From Mantis religiosa (taxonomy: Eukaryota; Arthropoda; Insecta; Mantodea; Mantidae): DNA of 64,000 nucleotides. Position numbers and translations under genes: made by a program. The stretch's first letter is position 1. Each line of letters opens with the position of its first letter. Shown here piece after piece: positions 58,001 through 64,000 of this stretch. The notes below the pieces were generated by a model. The model had not been told where the DNA came from. It did not search any database and worked only from the letters and a program-made list of their open reading frames with translations. The stretch spans positions 106,771,590 through 106,835,589 of the forward strand of contig CM060958.1 of assembly GCA_030765055.1 (NCBI GenBank). The letters run 5' to 3'.

Positions 58001-58868
58001 TTATACAGTTTTAGTTTTAATAATTTAGTTGCTCTATTTGCAGAAGACTCTAAAATTCCCATCTGTTTTGCTAATTTTGGGATGGATTTGGTTGGTGAAT
58101 GTTCATAGTATGTGCCTTTGCCTTTGTTAACATGACACATTTATGCTTTCGTTTTCTGTTTGCCACAGAAACAGTGGTTTTGAATTTCTTCTCAATCTCG
58201 TGAGTTGTAAATCTGGAAGGAGGCATTTCACCAGGGAATGTTTGAATATGCACTGTACGAACATGTCTTCATGATTCCCATTTATAAGAACTTTTACACA
58301 TGACAATGGTTGCTCTAAAGTCAAGCACCTGTTCATGTTGATGGCTGGTACATTAGTGCAAAGTGGAGTGTACACGGCTAGCTCCTGTGCACAGCGGCAG
58401 CCGGTAGTGGGGGAATCCAGCAAGGTCACAGGAGAGGCAAAATGTTTTGTGCTCCATTAGGTTTTAAATAAAGAACCCTATACTTTGCATACGTTTGTGC
58501 AATTTGAATTGAAGGTTTCACTTTATATATGGAGGATGCAGTATCAAAAATTATCATAATGAACTTTTAGGGGAGTAAATATGAGATTTTGCCAACTTTT
58601 GTATAGAATGATATTTGTGACCGTTAATTAATTAGCAGTGAATATATTTATGCATAATACAAAGTGTCCTTATATAAAATAGTATGCTTTGAAAGAACTT
58701 GTATCATACCTTTTTCTTTTTTTCTGCAGCCGTTCATGCCTGCACAATGTATCAGATATAATTGTAATGGGAGGATGTCTAATCCTGGAATCATTGGTAC
58801 TCTTTCACTGGTGTGAAAACAATGGTTTGGGTCCTCTGGGTGTAACGGGTATGTCAATGGGAGGACAT
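40379..58868 (+). CDS. ABHD18: ABHD18 (alpha/beta-hydrolase domain protein 18), exons 1-5, 3' part outside or unseen
   Basis: Five exons (40379-40473, 46887-46971, 47093-47275, 57088-57200, 58730-58868) join in frame with GT-AG introns and encode the first 205 residues. The product follows animal ABHD18 closely: LDHVYRSILMTKFF-KGWG near the N-terminus, SDC-ILEGKFLSP, KWNSSFYKPICLHLAMTGDH, FWRRRQMMAKP, LENPFYGTRKPKDQVRS, IVMGGCLILES and GPLGVTGMSMGGH. The last is the nucleophile elbow G-M-S-M-G with the catalytic Ser. The family is a serine hydrolase of about 400-460 residues. I recall recent work tying human ABHD18 to mitochondrial cardiolipin deacylation, which I cannot check. The Asp and His of the triad would be in later exons not recognised before 64000. 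An in-frame TAA at 40352 supports the ATG chosen. Confidence 0.93.
40474..43013. other. ABHD18 intron 1, first part
   Basis: No gene was recognised. A short patch at 42290-42425 (ACCGGTGGAATGAGATGGCG, GGAAACCGG) looks like a SINE-body or retroposon fragment. Open frames at 41490-42260 have no similarity that I recognise. Confidence 0.4.
43040..43510 (-). pseudogene. Mariner transposase relic in ABHD18 intron 1
   Basis: The minus strand reads KKMIASFF near 43360, VTVKWYAEVRLPKVFQKIQE near 43270-43230 and ILLHHDNASAHTANVT near 43190-43145 (second catalytic Asp intact). The flanks are shifted out of frame and no TIR is visible. Confidence 0.75.
43763..43970. mobile_element. Palindromic mini-PLE (family B termini only)
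   Basis: Both ends carry the family B terminal segment in inverted orientation: TTCAAGATCTTC at 43763 and GAGAAGATCTTG near 43955, and CAACGTTTCGGGAG at 43817 facing CTCCTGAAACGTTG at 43905. No coding sequence remains. The left part is colinear with 5970-6030. Confidence 0.75.
43883..43917 (+). ncRNA. Hammerhead-ribozyme-like motif in mini-PLE
   Basis: CTGATGA (43883-43889), T, stem II GGGAGC...GCTCCT (6 bp, one G-U), GAAA (43910-43913), then CGTTGAT. Stem III is the palindrome ACGU, H17 is U, and stem I starts GAU/AUC. All invariant core boxes are present. The left inverted arm keeps only part of a second, opposite motif. Confidence 0.7.
44735..45255 (+). repeat. Dispersed non-coding repeat, copy 2 (with 363-930)
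   Basis: Same landmarks and orientation as copy 1, with the two diverged by substitutions and short indels. It lies in ABHD18 intron 1. Confidence 0.7.
45262..45505 (-). mobile_element. tRNA-derived SINE (family 2)
   Basis: The head is on the right. The minus strand reads CCTCAGTAGCATTGTTGA (box A region) and GAGTTCGAATCTC (box B; complement near 45440-45452). A body and a T-rich left end follow. The tail half recurs at 7944-8043 and, more diverged, near 56880-56945. Confidence 0.75.
45939..46002. repeat. (T)64 tract
   Basis: Uninterrupted poly-T in ABHD18 intron 1. Its length may be inexact because homopolymers are hard to sequence. Confidence 0.95.
46887..46971 (+). CDS. ABHD18: ABHD18 exon 2
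   Basis: It starts after TTTAATACAG and ends ATAAAG/GTAAGG. It completes Arg32 and encodes LFAFKEKVTNRDLCYPLVPK onwards, aligning with the LFEFRKM-NRE-C region of vertebrate ABHD18. Confidence 0.92.
47093..47275 (+). CDS. ABHD18: ABHD18 exon 3
   Basis: It starts after TGTGATTCTCAG and encodes 61 residues from EDNYSDCTILEGKFLSPFVT to HLAMTGDH, followed by GTAAGT. It is separated from exon 2 by only 121 bp, while the next intron is 9.8 kb. Confidence 0.93.
47571..47610 (-). ncRNA. Hammerhead-ribozyme-like motif, PLE family A
   Basis: The minus strand reads GAG, CCGATGA, T, stem II GCGAAC...GTTTGC, GAA, ACATGT, C, CTC. Stem I (GAG/CTC), stem II (6 bp), a fully palindromic stem III (ACAUGU) and a GUC cleavage triplet all fit. 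U4 of the CUGAUGA box is C here, which should impair catalysis. Confidence 0.65.
47641..49780. repeat. 2140-bp tandem duplication, unit 1
   Basis: The sequence is repeated at +2140 with almost no differences (one seen: A 49161 against G 51301). The unit contains the PLE body, its right terminus and about 890 bp of downstream intron DNA. Confidence 0.9.
48442..48822 (-). pseudogene. Penelope-like reverse transcriptase fragment, copy 1
   Basis: 127 codons include KYYKQISGLAKGSPLSPFLA (motif B region, G-A-G-PLSP), NLYMSFFEIHI, and TWYRYIDDIFAIVHYK with the catalytic YIDD. It ends with CTLPFFGT, where PLEs normally read F-LD. Later codons continue in other frames. The encoded palm is intact but the protein is truncated at both ends. 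Confidence 0.85.
49781..51920. repeat. 2140-bp tandem duplication, unit 2
   Basis: Identical to unit 1 apart from rare substitutions. Its upstream edge (49640-49780) instead matches 51780-51920, so the junction is chimeric. Confidence 0.9.
50582..50962 (-). pseudogene. Penelope-like reverse transcriptase fragment, copy 2
   Basis: Residue-for-residue duplicate of 48442-48822, including SGLAKGSPLSPF and YIDDIFAI. Confidence 0.85.
51780..52175 (-). mobile_element. Penelope-like element fragment (family A subtype), partner of the crossover
   Basis: The terminal repeat and about 300 bp of the coding 3' end are present, ending with a short inverted terminal copy near 52130-52175 (GTGAAGCAGATGTGTAAGAA). 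It differs from copy 1 by many substitutions (for example AATTCTGGGG against AGTTCTGGAG at 51925). The same subtype sequence is found upstream of unit 2 at 49640-49780. Confidence 0.75.
52440..52925 (+). repeat. Tandem dimer of a tRNA-headed repeat, locus 2
   Basis: Heads at 52502-52570 and 52816-52885 carry GTAGCTCAGTGGTTAAGAG (box A) and GGTTCAAATCTC / GATTCAAATCC (box B at 52557 and 52871), 314 bp apart. The linker repeats as well: TTTACTGGGAAAGCATGTGA at about 52450 against TTTACCAGGAAAACATATGA at about 52762. It is the inverse counterpart of 18541-19000. Confidence 0.75.
53005..54082 (-). mobile_element. Long tRNA-headed retroposon, copy 2 (about 1.1 kb)
   Basis: It is colinear with 22880-23925. 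The tRNA-like head at the right end is mutated (complement of box B GATTTGATTCCC near 54014-54026). The inner block 53238-53709 is bounded by exact 13-bp repeats ATCCCACCCTACC (53225-53237 and 53710-53722). The copy has landed inside the DNA transposon fragment 54083-55128. ORFs of up to 187 codons in the core are not conserved with copy 1. Confidence 0.75.
54083..55128 (-). mobile_element. IS630/Tc1-like DNA transposon fragment
   Basis: The right end matches the TIR and first 500 bp of 24035-25240 (in inverse orientation). Inward lies the start of a transposase. The left part is lost where the tRNA-headed retroposon sits. A stretch of about 80 bp is internally repeated (54506-54585 and 54714-54792); the other copy has it once. 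Confidence 0.7.
54085..54315 (-). pseudogene. Transposase N-terminal fragment (IS630/Tc1-like)
   Basis: From ATG 54315 the minus strand reads MASCSEFSGESKQQVLRSQA, IIFKVYMFFKILG and AQRITAEACGVGKTSVSRI. The QxRTAEATGVS--TV-RI pattern is the helix-turn-helix at the start of an arthropod IS630-like transposase group. It is followed by unrelated codons as it meets the retroposon. No catalytic part is left. Confidence 0.6.
55237..55291. repeat. Perfect 23-bp stem hairpin
   Basis: 55237-55259 (TTTTATAATCATTAATCCTT and 3 more) is exactly complementary to 55269-55291, with a 9-base loop. It lies at the 5' edge of the PLE 55292-56640. Confidence 0.9.
55292..56640 (+). mobile_element. Penelope-like element (family A-related), plus strand
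   Basis: It is a 5'-truncated PLE carrying reverse-transcriptase, linker and GIY-YIG endonuclease codons in order, broken by frameshifts. The protein is clearly related to that at 47.5-48.8 kb but diverged. The 3' boundary is approximate. It lies in ABHD18 intron 3. Confidence 0.8.
55330..56600 (+). pseudogene. Penelope-like RT and GIY-YIG endonuclease, frameshifted
   Basis: Blocks in order: YFHQTSGLAMGNPLSPFLAD (RT motif B), MSALEIRITKGFP, WQRYVDDIFAIVPKK (catalytic YVDD, near 55575-55600), FLDLKI and INFGIYRKPTQTDNYIKANG (near 55740-55790), a lysine-rich linker (EEYRIEYNKIIEIAQKNDFP), then GYIKLNA-like and FILEKPKEI frames that in another phase read YIGKTKRNLETRAQEHF (GIY-YIG domain, near 56205-56255). 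Frameshifts occur near 55620 (after an A run) and 56060-56170, so it is inactive. PLE proteins combine RT and a GIY-YIG nuclease that nicks the target. Confidence 0.8.
57088..57200 (+). CDS. ABHD18: ABHD18 exon 4
   Basis: It starts after TATTTCCAG and encodes GFWRRRQMMAKPLLKEGG through NPFYGTRKPKDQ plus two bases of Val. The GT/GTAAGA donor at 57201 keeps the frame with exon 5; the alternative donor two bases earlier would break it. Confidence 0.92.
57232..58480 (-). mobile_element. TIR DNA transposon (Tc1/mariner superfamily) in ABHD18 intron 4
   Basis: The left end CAGGGTTCTTCATTTAAAAT and the complement of the right end TAGGGTTCTTTATTTAAAAC begin inverted repeats that extend about 45 bp, flanked by TA (57230-57231, 58481-58482). 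Length is 1249 bp. Minus-strand codons give traces of a transposase N-terminus (FTTHEIEKKFKTTVSVANRK near 58190) and an FYDEVWFHL-type catalytic block near 57880. There are many stops. Confidence 0.7.
58730..58868 (+). CDS. ABHD18: ABHD18 exon 5 with nucleophile elbow
   Basis: It starts after TTTTTTTCTGCAG, completes Val, and encodes RSCLHNVSDIIVMGGCLILE through GPLGVTGMSMGGH, ending at GTAAGT. G-M-S-M-G is the GxSxG motif of serine hydrolases; the split directly after GGH matches the family alignment. Confidence 0.93.
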
Positions 58869-60190
58869 GTAAGTTTTTTATACTTTATGGAGAGTATATT
58901 TGTGTAAGACATAAGTAAACAAATACTTCAATGGAACTAGTGAATATAAAAATTCAAGTGGTTTAGGTGAAACTTCAAATAAGTTTTCCAATTAATAAGT
59001 TATAGTTCTTCTTTTGGTTTATAATTAGCAAAGTTTTTATTTTTTCCTGATCTAAGAGATAGTGGGATTGAATTATTAGTACAGCAGCAATAAATATGTG
59101 CAATTGATAATTTGATTTTATTAGTTCCTGAGAAGCTAGTTGTTATATATGACCATTTATTATGTAAGTTTTCTTTCTTCACCAAAACAGAAGGATAACA
59201 GCGAACTAGTGAATATAGTAATCCCAGAATACATAAAAGCCCCCACATTTTGCTTTAAGAAACTGATTCTTATATTCGTTCACATCTATTGATATAAAAT
59301 AAAGTTTTATAATAATTGTGTGAACATTAAAATTTCATGATTTGTTTAGAAACCATATAAATTCATTTGAGATAACTTATTTAAGATATTAACAACATTT
59401 ACTCTGTGGATTTGGAAACATAATTTACTTTGCAGTATGTATATACAGCAAAGTATAAAATGTTTTCACAAGGGAGTTAGTCCGCAACCAATCACTTTCT
59501 GAGCCCTAGCAGAGCACACATCTTTAATCTGTCACTTCATTTTCATTAATATTTTTCATGGGCACAAAAAGCATACAGAAGATTTTTTAAATTTGTGATC
59601 ATTAGGGCCCGAAAATTTAGCCAAAAATTCATGAAATTCACTACTAACCATTTTATAATTTTTTTGGCAAAACTTCCAGGCCCTAGTGATCATACAACCA
59701 ATTTTTTAAATTCCTCAGCTAAAATATATTAATTGATTGTTATTGTCCTTCATTCATATTCTCATTATCAATTATCTTGGTCATATACATGATTTTGGTC
59801 TATTCTATATCTGTTCCTCTTCCAAATATGAAAATGCATGAAGTCTTATGAAATGTGAATATGTGATTATATTGTTGAGTTTTGTTTTCAGATAAATGTA
59901 ATGAGCGTCAAAGAATTTTCTTATTAAAACCAGGAAGGAAACATACTGTAATATAATAGATATACATACCATCCAGGCGACAGATTACAGAACTAAAAAG
60001 ATTCTAAAAGTCTAGCCTTACATCACATGATAGATAACAGTATTGTGATACAGTGACTATGGCTCAAGATTACTGGTAGATCAGCATCTGCAAATCAAAA
60101 GATAAACAGAGATAATTAGCGCTCTCATCCAGAGATGCTATCATCAGATAATCACAATCTTCTAGAAGTTTCCCTTCTCTCCACCTCTAC
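58869..60190. other. Probable ABHD18 intron 5, AT-rich
   Basis: No exon continuing after GMSMGGH was recognised here or up to 64000, so the next ABHD18 exon is likely outside the window. Confidence 0.4.
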
Positions 60191-60650
60191 AATGTTCTAG
60201 AATTCTAATTAGTGGCTATTTAAGCCTGCATGTTCACAAATGAGAAAACTGAGTTATTGTGTTTCTAGTGCAACAACAAAGTGTTGTGCTGTGAGCAATT
60301 TGTGACAGCTGCTGCGAAGTGCAATAAATGCTGCTGCAACAGCACAAGAGATTGGTAAAGCCTTATTTTTGACTCCACAGCAAGTGAACCAATTGGAAAA
60401 ATATGCTACATTGTTCCAATGAGTAAGGACTGTGATACAATAAAGCACAAAATTAATATAATTTTGAGTCAAACAAGATACCAACAAAGACACCCCGATC
60501 ACCTTCAAGGAGTTCACCAAACCAACATCCATTAGTCAACAACAGCTGATGATGTTAGGAAAGTCCTAATGAAACGTGTTCTAGGTAAATACTAGCAATA
60601 AATGGAGCATTGAGTACTAATTCAACTCAAAATTATATTAATGCTACACT
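60190..60650 (+). mobile_element. Penelope-like element terminal fragment (family C)
   Basis: It is defined by the hammerhead-like core at 60546-60580 lying between perfect 18-bp inverted repeats (60452-60469 and 60625-60642, ATTAATATAATTTTGAGT and its complement). CTATTTAAGCC near 60218 could be a promoter. No coding part was identified, so family assignment rests on the ribozyme motif. Confidence 0.5.
60546..60580 (+). ncRNA. Hammerhead-ribozyme-like motif, best-preserved core
   Basis: CTGATGA (60546-60552), T, stem II GTTAGGA...TCCTAAT (7 bp, one G-U), GAAA (60571-60574), then CGTGTT. Stem III can form ACGU or ACGUGU, H17 is U (60580), and stem I starts CU/AG. All invariant residues are intact, which makes this the copy most likely to cleave. 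Confidence 0.7.
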
Positions 60651-61582
60651 GTGTTTGTTTCATTGTGCTGCTACGTCACAGAGAAAGAAACGGCAATGAA
60701 AATTTGAATGAGATTACATTAGCAAAGTGGCAGTGGAAAGCTGGAGAAATGACAGTTAAAAACTGGTTGAAGTCATAGTATTCAAAATCTACCTCCAGTT
60801 TGTTAAAAGATAAAATTCTGAGAACAAAAAATGAGGTATGTGCCAGCTGAATTCTGCAAATTACGGCCAGATCTATGCTATAAAAACAAAAAGAAGCATA
60901 CACACTAAACTGAAATAACTCCTCAGATGAATAAAATATGATACATTTTGTGCCACCGTTGAGCTGGCCCTGGCCCTTTTGTCATTAGTACAGCCCTTCA
61001 GTACATTTACATTCTTGTTCCTTTCTACTATTTTGATTCCCACCCAATTCCTTCTATTGGTTTTCTTTCTCATCTATTGTTTACTTTTTATTACAACTAA
61101 TTAAATCATTTCATTCAGCCATGTTCTTTTTGATCTCACTTTTCCAATATTTCTTATTTTTATTTCCTACCTTTCCCTACTTTAGTTATACTTCACCTGC
61201 CGCTTTTAACTATCCTTCTTCCTATTAACTTTTATTTCATCTCATTTGCTTGCATCCTGTCTTCTACTTTTCACAATCCTTCCCATCTTGTGATTTTCCC
61301 AGCCATTTTTAAAGTATAAGCCACCTTGACAATATTCACTTCTTGGAAATTTCCCCTACCTAGTTCAGATTTCTATTTTAATCTCCTGGATTCCCACACT
61401 TATTTCATTCTTCATTTTTGCTTTTGTAAATACTTATTTCCCTCTTTCCTTAGCTATTTCACATGCTTCCTGCATGCTATTTACACTAAATATTTCCCAC
61501 TTAGATGCCTCACTTACATACCACTGACCACATTTCTGAATTTTCTCCCCTCTCCTCCATTTGCACCATAGATTATATTAGC
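60651..61582. other. Spacer, pyrimidine-rich on the plus strand from about 60980
   Basis: No gene. A long C/T-biased stretch of TTCC-, CTTC- and TTTC-rich sequence begins here and resumes after the retroposon. Confidence 0.6.
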
Positions 61583-62090
61583 TCCACTGAGCAGGATGGC
61601 TCAGGAGGTTTTATCTGGGCTTACATTCAGGAGGTGAGGGTTCAATTCCTGTGGCTGGCCTACCTAACCCATGGGTTTTTTCAGAGGTTTTCCTGAGTCA
61701 CCAGGCGAATGCTGGTAGGTTAATTTACATCCCCCAAGTTGTCTGTCCCTCCATTTTATCTCCACCATCATTTCATATCATCTTTCATCTGGTGGTCTCT
61801 TTCAGGGTAGAAAGTGTCAGTAGGAATGTTTGCGCTGTATGGCAGGATGATATACTCCTGCTAAACACTTCATTCTCAAGGAGGACGGTCTTTGGTTCAA
61901 CTTAGTGGACCGCTTCAGGACTACAGTGGGTGGGATGCCAGCTATACTGGCCTGCTGTGGAGTTTCCAACTGGTCAGTAGTCTGGACCCTGCCCTCTGCA
62001 CTGATGTGACTCCTTGGGTTGGCCACCCTCTCGCCTCCTCCCGGGGATGCTCCACTTGGGGCATAGGCATAATAGATCAAGACAGGTCAC
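61583..62090 (+). mobile_element. Long tRNA-headed retroposon, copy 3, short form
   Basis: The tRNA-like head lies at the left: GGATGGCTCAGGAGG (box A) and GGTTCAATTCC (box B, 61639-61649). The body aligns with the outer parts of the copies at 22880 and 53005, but the 0.5-kb inner block is absent. The single junction sequence GGTGGGATGCC (near 61929-61939) stands where the others have two ATCCCACC repeats. Confidence 0.75.
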
Positions 62091-63700
62091 AGTGCTGTAT
62101 CCGCTTTATAAGAACTTATCCTATCATATTAGCTCTATCTTCAACCACGCTAGTTGCCAACTCTTCCCATAACTCTGCTCTCTGGATGATGAAACACTGC
62201 TACTAATTGATCATCAGATTTTTCTGTTCCACTTGTGTTACTGCAATATTGCTATCCTTGCAATTTGTTGCTCTGAGCAGTTTGTTTTCTGCTGAGATTT
62301 GCATTTCTATCCCTCGCCTCATGTTATCAGTCATTGTTCCACTGTCTTACCGTCACTTATATCATCCTTTTCCTCTTCCACTTGCCCATTAATCCGCAGT
62401 TTGAAATTTCTTATGAATGCTTTGCATCATTGTTTTCTGGCCTTACTTTTTTCTTCAATCACTTTCTTTGTTTCCTGTGTTCATGTGATGGATCCTTAAT
62501 AATATAAATAAAGTTCCTCTGAATGTTTTTACTTGTAGTATTTCTATTATCAATTCTGCAGTAATCAATTTCGCCAGTCTGTTTCTTTTGCCATACTAAA
62601 TGTGTCCAGTAGTTCAAAGTCTCTCATAATCATTCCCAATCTCTTCGTTACCAACTCCTGTATCTTCTGAAATGCTTCGATCCCTCTTCACTCTTCTACC
62701 TCGCAAATTATTAGACTGTATTTTCTTATGTTATCTTCCATACTTTCCATCTTTCTGATTTTATCATTTCATTTTTATTTCCTTCACCCTTTTAGTTTTA
62801 ATCTGTAGTTCTATATTCTCCCATTTCCTCCATTCTTGTTTAAATCTCATTGCAAACCCATTGTCTCTTGTCTCATTTTGTCTGTTTAGTCCTAGTCATG
62901 TCACCTCCATTTTCCTCACTTCTGCAGAAGTAACTCTGCTTGCACGTTCATTCTCCTCCATTGCCATATTAGTATAAAGCATAAGCAACAATGTTCTAAG
63001 TTTTTATTTTTTTCCCCAGACAAATTCGTCAAGTCACACTTCATCCAAGAATTCCAATGCTGATTATATGATGGAACCATAACAACCAGTCAGCTAGGCG
63101 CTGACAATGTAATTAAATTAAAACTTAAAAAATTAAAACATGAGTTCAGTGTAAACAATGTGACATTTTCAAGGCATCACCCACCATTAAAGCTTCCTAT
63201 AACAGCTTCACTTTTGCCAAAGTGACAAGATTGATATTAAAGAATAGCTATATTGAAATGAATTTTGAAATACTGCCTATTGATTCTGTCAACCAAATTA
63301 TTTTACTTCGAGTAAATGGCAATACTATACAAACAGCCCCACCACAAGTGACCAAGGCAGTGATAAGCAGGCCTAGTAGTTAAACGCAGATGAATGGGTA
63401 CATCTTTCATTTATCGTACTTAAGAATGACACCACAGTGCTATCACTGGAATGCAGTGACCACGTACAAGTGGGACCATTCTGTCACAGTGGGTAGAAGG
63501 AGGTGATTTTAACTTCCCCTTATTTGCAGATGAGTACTGCTGATCTAGTAGCGGTAACACAAATGAGTAAATAAGGAAAAGGAAGCTGCTAATATAATCA
63601 AGTAATGGTAAAGCATGTTCTCTTGCATTTGTATTTTAAAAAAGATGAGTGAAGCTTTGTAACAAAATATATGCAAGTACTTTATAATTGATTTATTATA
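62091..63700. other. Spacer, pyrimidine-rich to about 62960
   Basis: No gene or known repeat was recognised. Short ORFs reflect the C/T bias. Confidence 0.5.
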
Positions 63701-63729
63701 TTGTGTGAGGTTGCACCAATGTACTGATA

Positions 63730-63835
63730 TCCTACAGCGGATGATGTAAGCAAAAGCTTCCGAAATATGTCCTTTTAATGTACAGAATAAGTGAAGCAAA
63801 TATGTCTCAAAATTTGACTCAATATTTATGTATCT
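63730..63835 (+). mobile_element. Penelope-like element terminus (family A-related)
   Basis: A hammerhead-like core is followed by AATAAGTGAAGCAAATATG, close to ATAAGTGAAGCTAATGTG at the right terminus of family A (48840-48860). No PLE coding sequence is next to it. Confidence 0.55.
63738..63771 (+). ncRNA. Degenerate hammerhead-ribozyme-like motif
   Basis: CGGATGA (U4 changed to G), T, an imperfect stem II (GTAAGC...GCTTCC), GAAA (63762-63765), then TATGTC. The GUC triplet and a near-palindromic stem III (AUAUGU) remain. The U4 change should inactivate it. Confidence 0.5.
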
Positions 63836-64000
63836 GAACTTCCAAAGTTAACTCATGTTTTAAATAGAATAACTAAGAATGAAGTAAGGTGCAACAAAAT
63901 AAAATTATAAACACTCAAGATATTGACTAAGCAGACTATTACAGTTTAAATCCAAAAGCAAAATTAAATTCAGAATGTTACTCATTTTACTAGAAAACAT

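Noticed and set aside
58127..58429. 100-codon minus-strand ORF as a gene
   Set aside because: It lies inside the TIR transposon 57232-58480 and overlaps a better transposase-like frame.
62995..63060. Possible ABHD18 exon 6 after TTTTTTCCCCAG
   Set aside because: The acceptor looks good but the frame reaches a stop within about 20 codons and does not match the family sequence after GMSMGGH.

Overview
The window reads as intergenic and intronic DNA from a large, repeat-rich arthropod genome, most likely an insect. The reasons are one recognisable spliced animal gene with kilobase-sized introns (ABHD18), many decayed mariner-type transposons, Penelope-like elements (PLEs), non-LTR elements of several clades, a Mutator-like element, tRNA-headed SINEs, long microsatellites and a 1000-N scaffold gap. 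The species cannot be named from the sequence. There is no sign of prokaryotic organisation, and most open frames are decayed transposon pieces or shadows.

Layout. 1-8.1 kb: the 3' end of a LINE; a fold-back mariner remnant; a LINE reverse transcriptase split by a second LINE that has ORF1 but no ORF2 and is flanked by a 12-bp duplication; a PLE 3' fragment; a nearly complete mariner. 8.7-13.5 kb: a probable Mutator-like element invaded by an inverted PLE pair, a 184-bp triplication and a mariner. 14-25.3 kb: a Harbinger-like remnant, a second fold-back mariner, a tRNA-headed SINE, a tandem tRNA-headed repeat, a solo LTR, a LINE 3' end, a 1-kb tRNA-headed retroposon and a non-autonomous 1.2-kb DNA transposon. 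26-39 kb: mariners, a 1.06-kb TTTA array, a second SINE copy, an orphan exon-like ORF, an LTR fused to a Jockey-type reverse transcriptase fragment, the assembly gap and three more mariners. 39.3-64 kb (+ strand): a terminal exon of a small membrane protein (TMEM107-like), then ABHD18 exons 1-5 (40379-58868). The ABHD18 introns hold a mini-PLE, mariner pieces, SINEs, two 2140-bp tandem copies of a PLE plus flank, another PLE and a TIR transposon. The window ends in probable ABHD18 intron 5, with further PLE termini.

The most notable signal is a set of hammerhead-ribozyme-like cores (CTGATGA, a stem II hairpin, GAAA, a short near-palindromic stem III) at PLE termini near 6.0, 9.3, 10.3, 43.9, 47.6, 60.5 and 63.7 kb. 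Several share an extra U after the CUGAUGA box. The other structural highlights are a recent unequal crossover between two diverged PLEs, which made the 2140-bp duplication; a fold-back mariner family with the same rearrangement junction in two copies; and a composite tRNA-headed retroposon whose 0.5-kb core is bounded by direct repeats.
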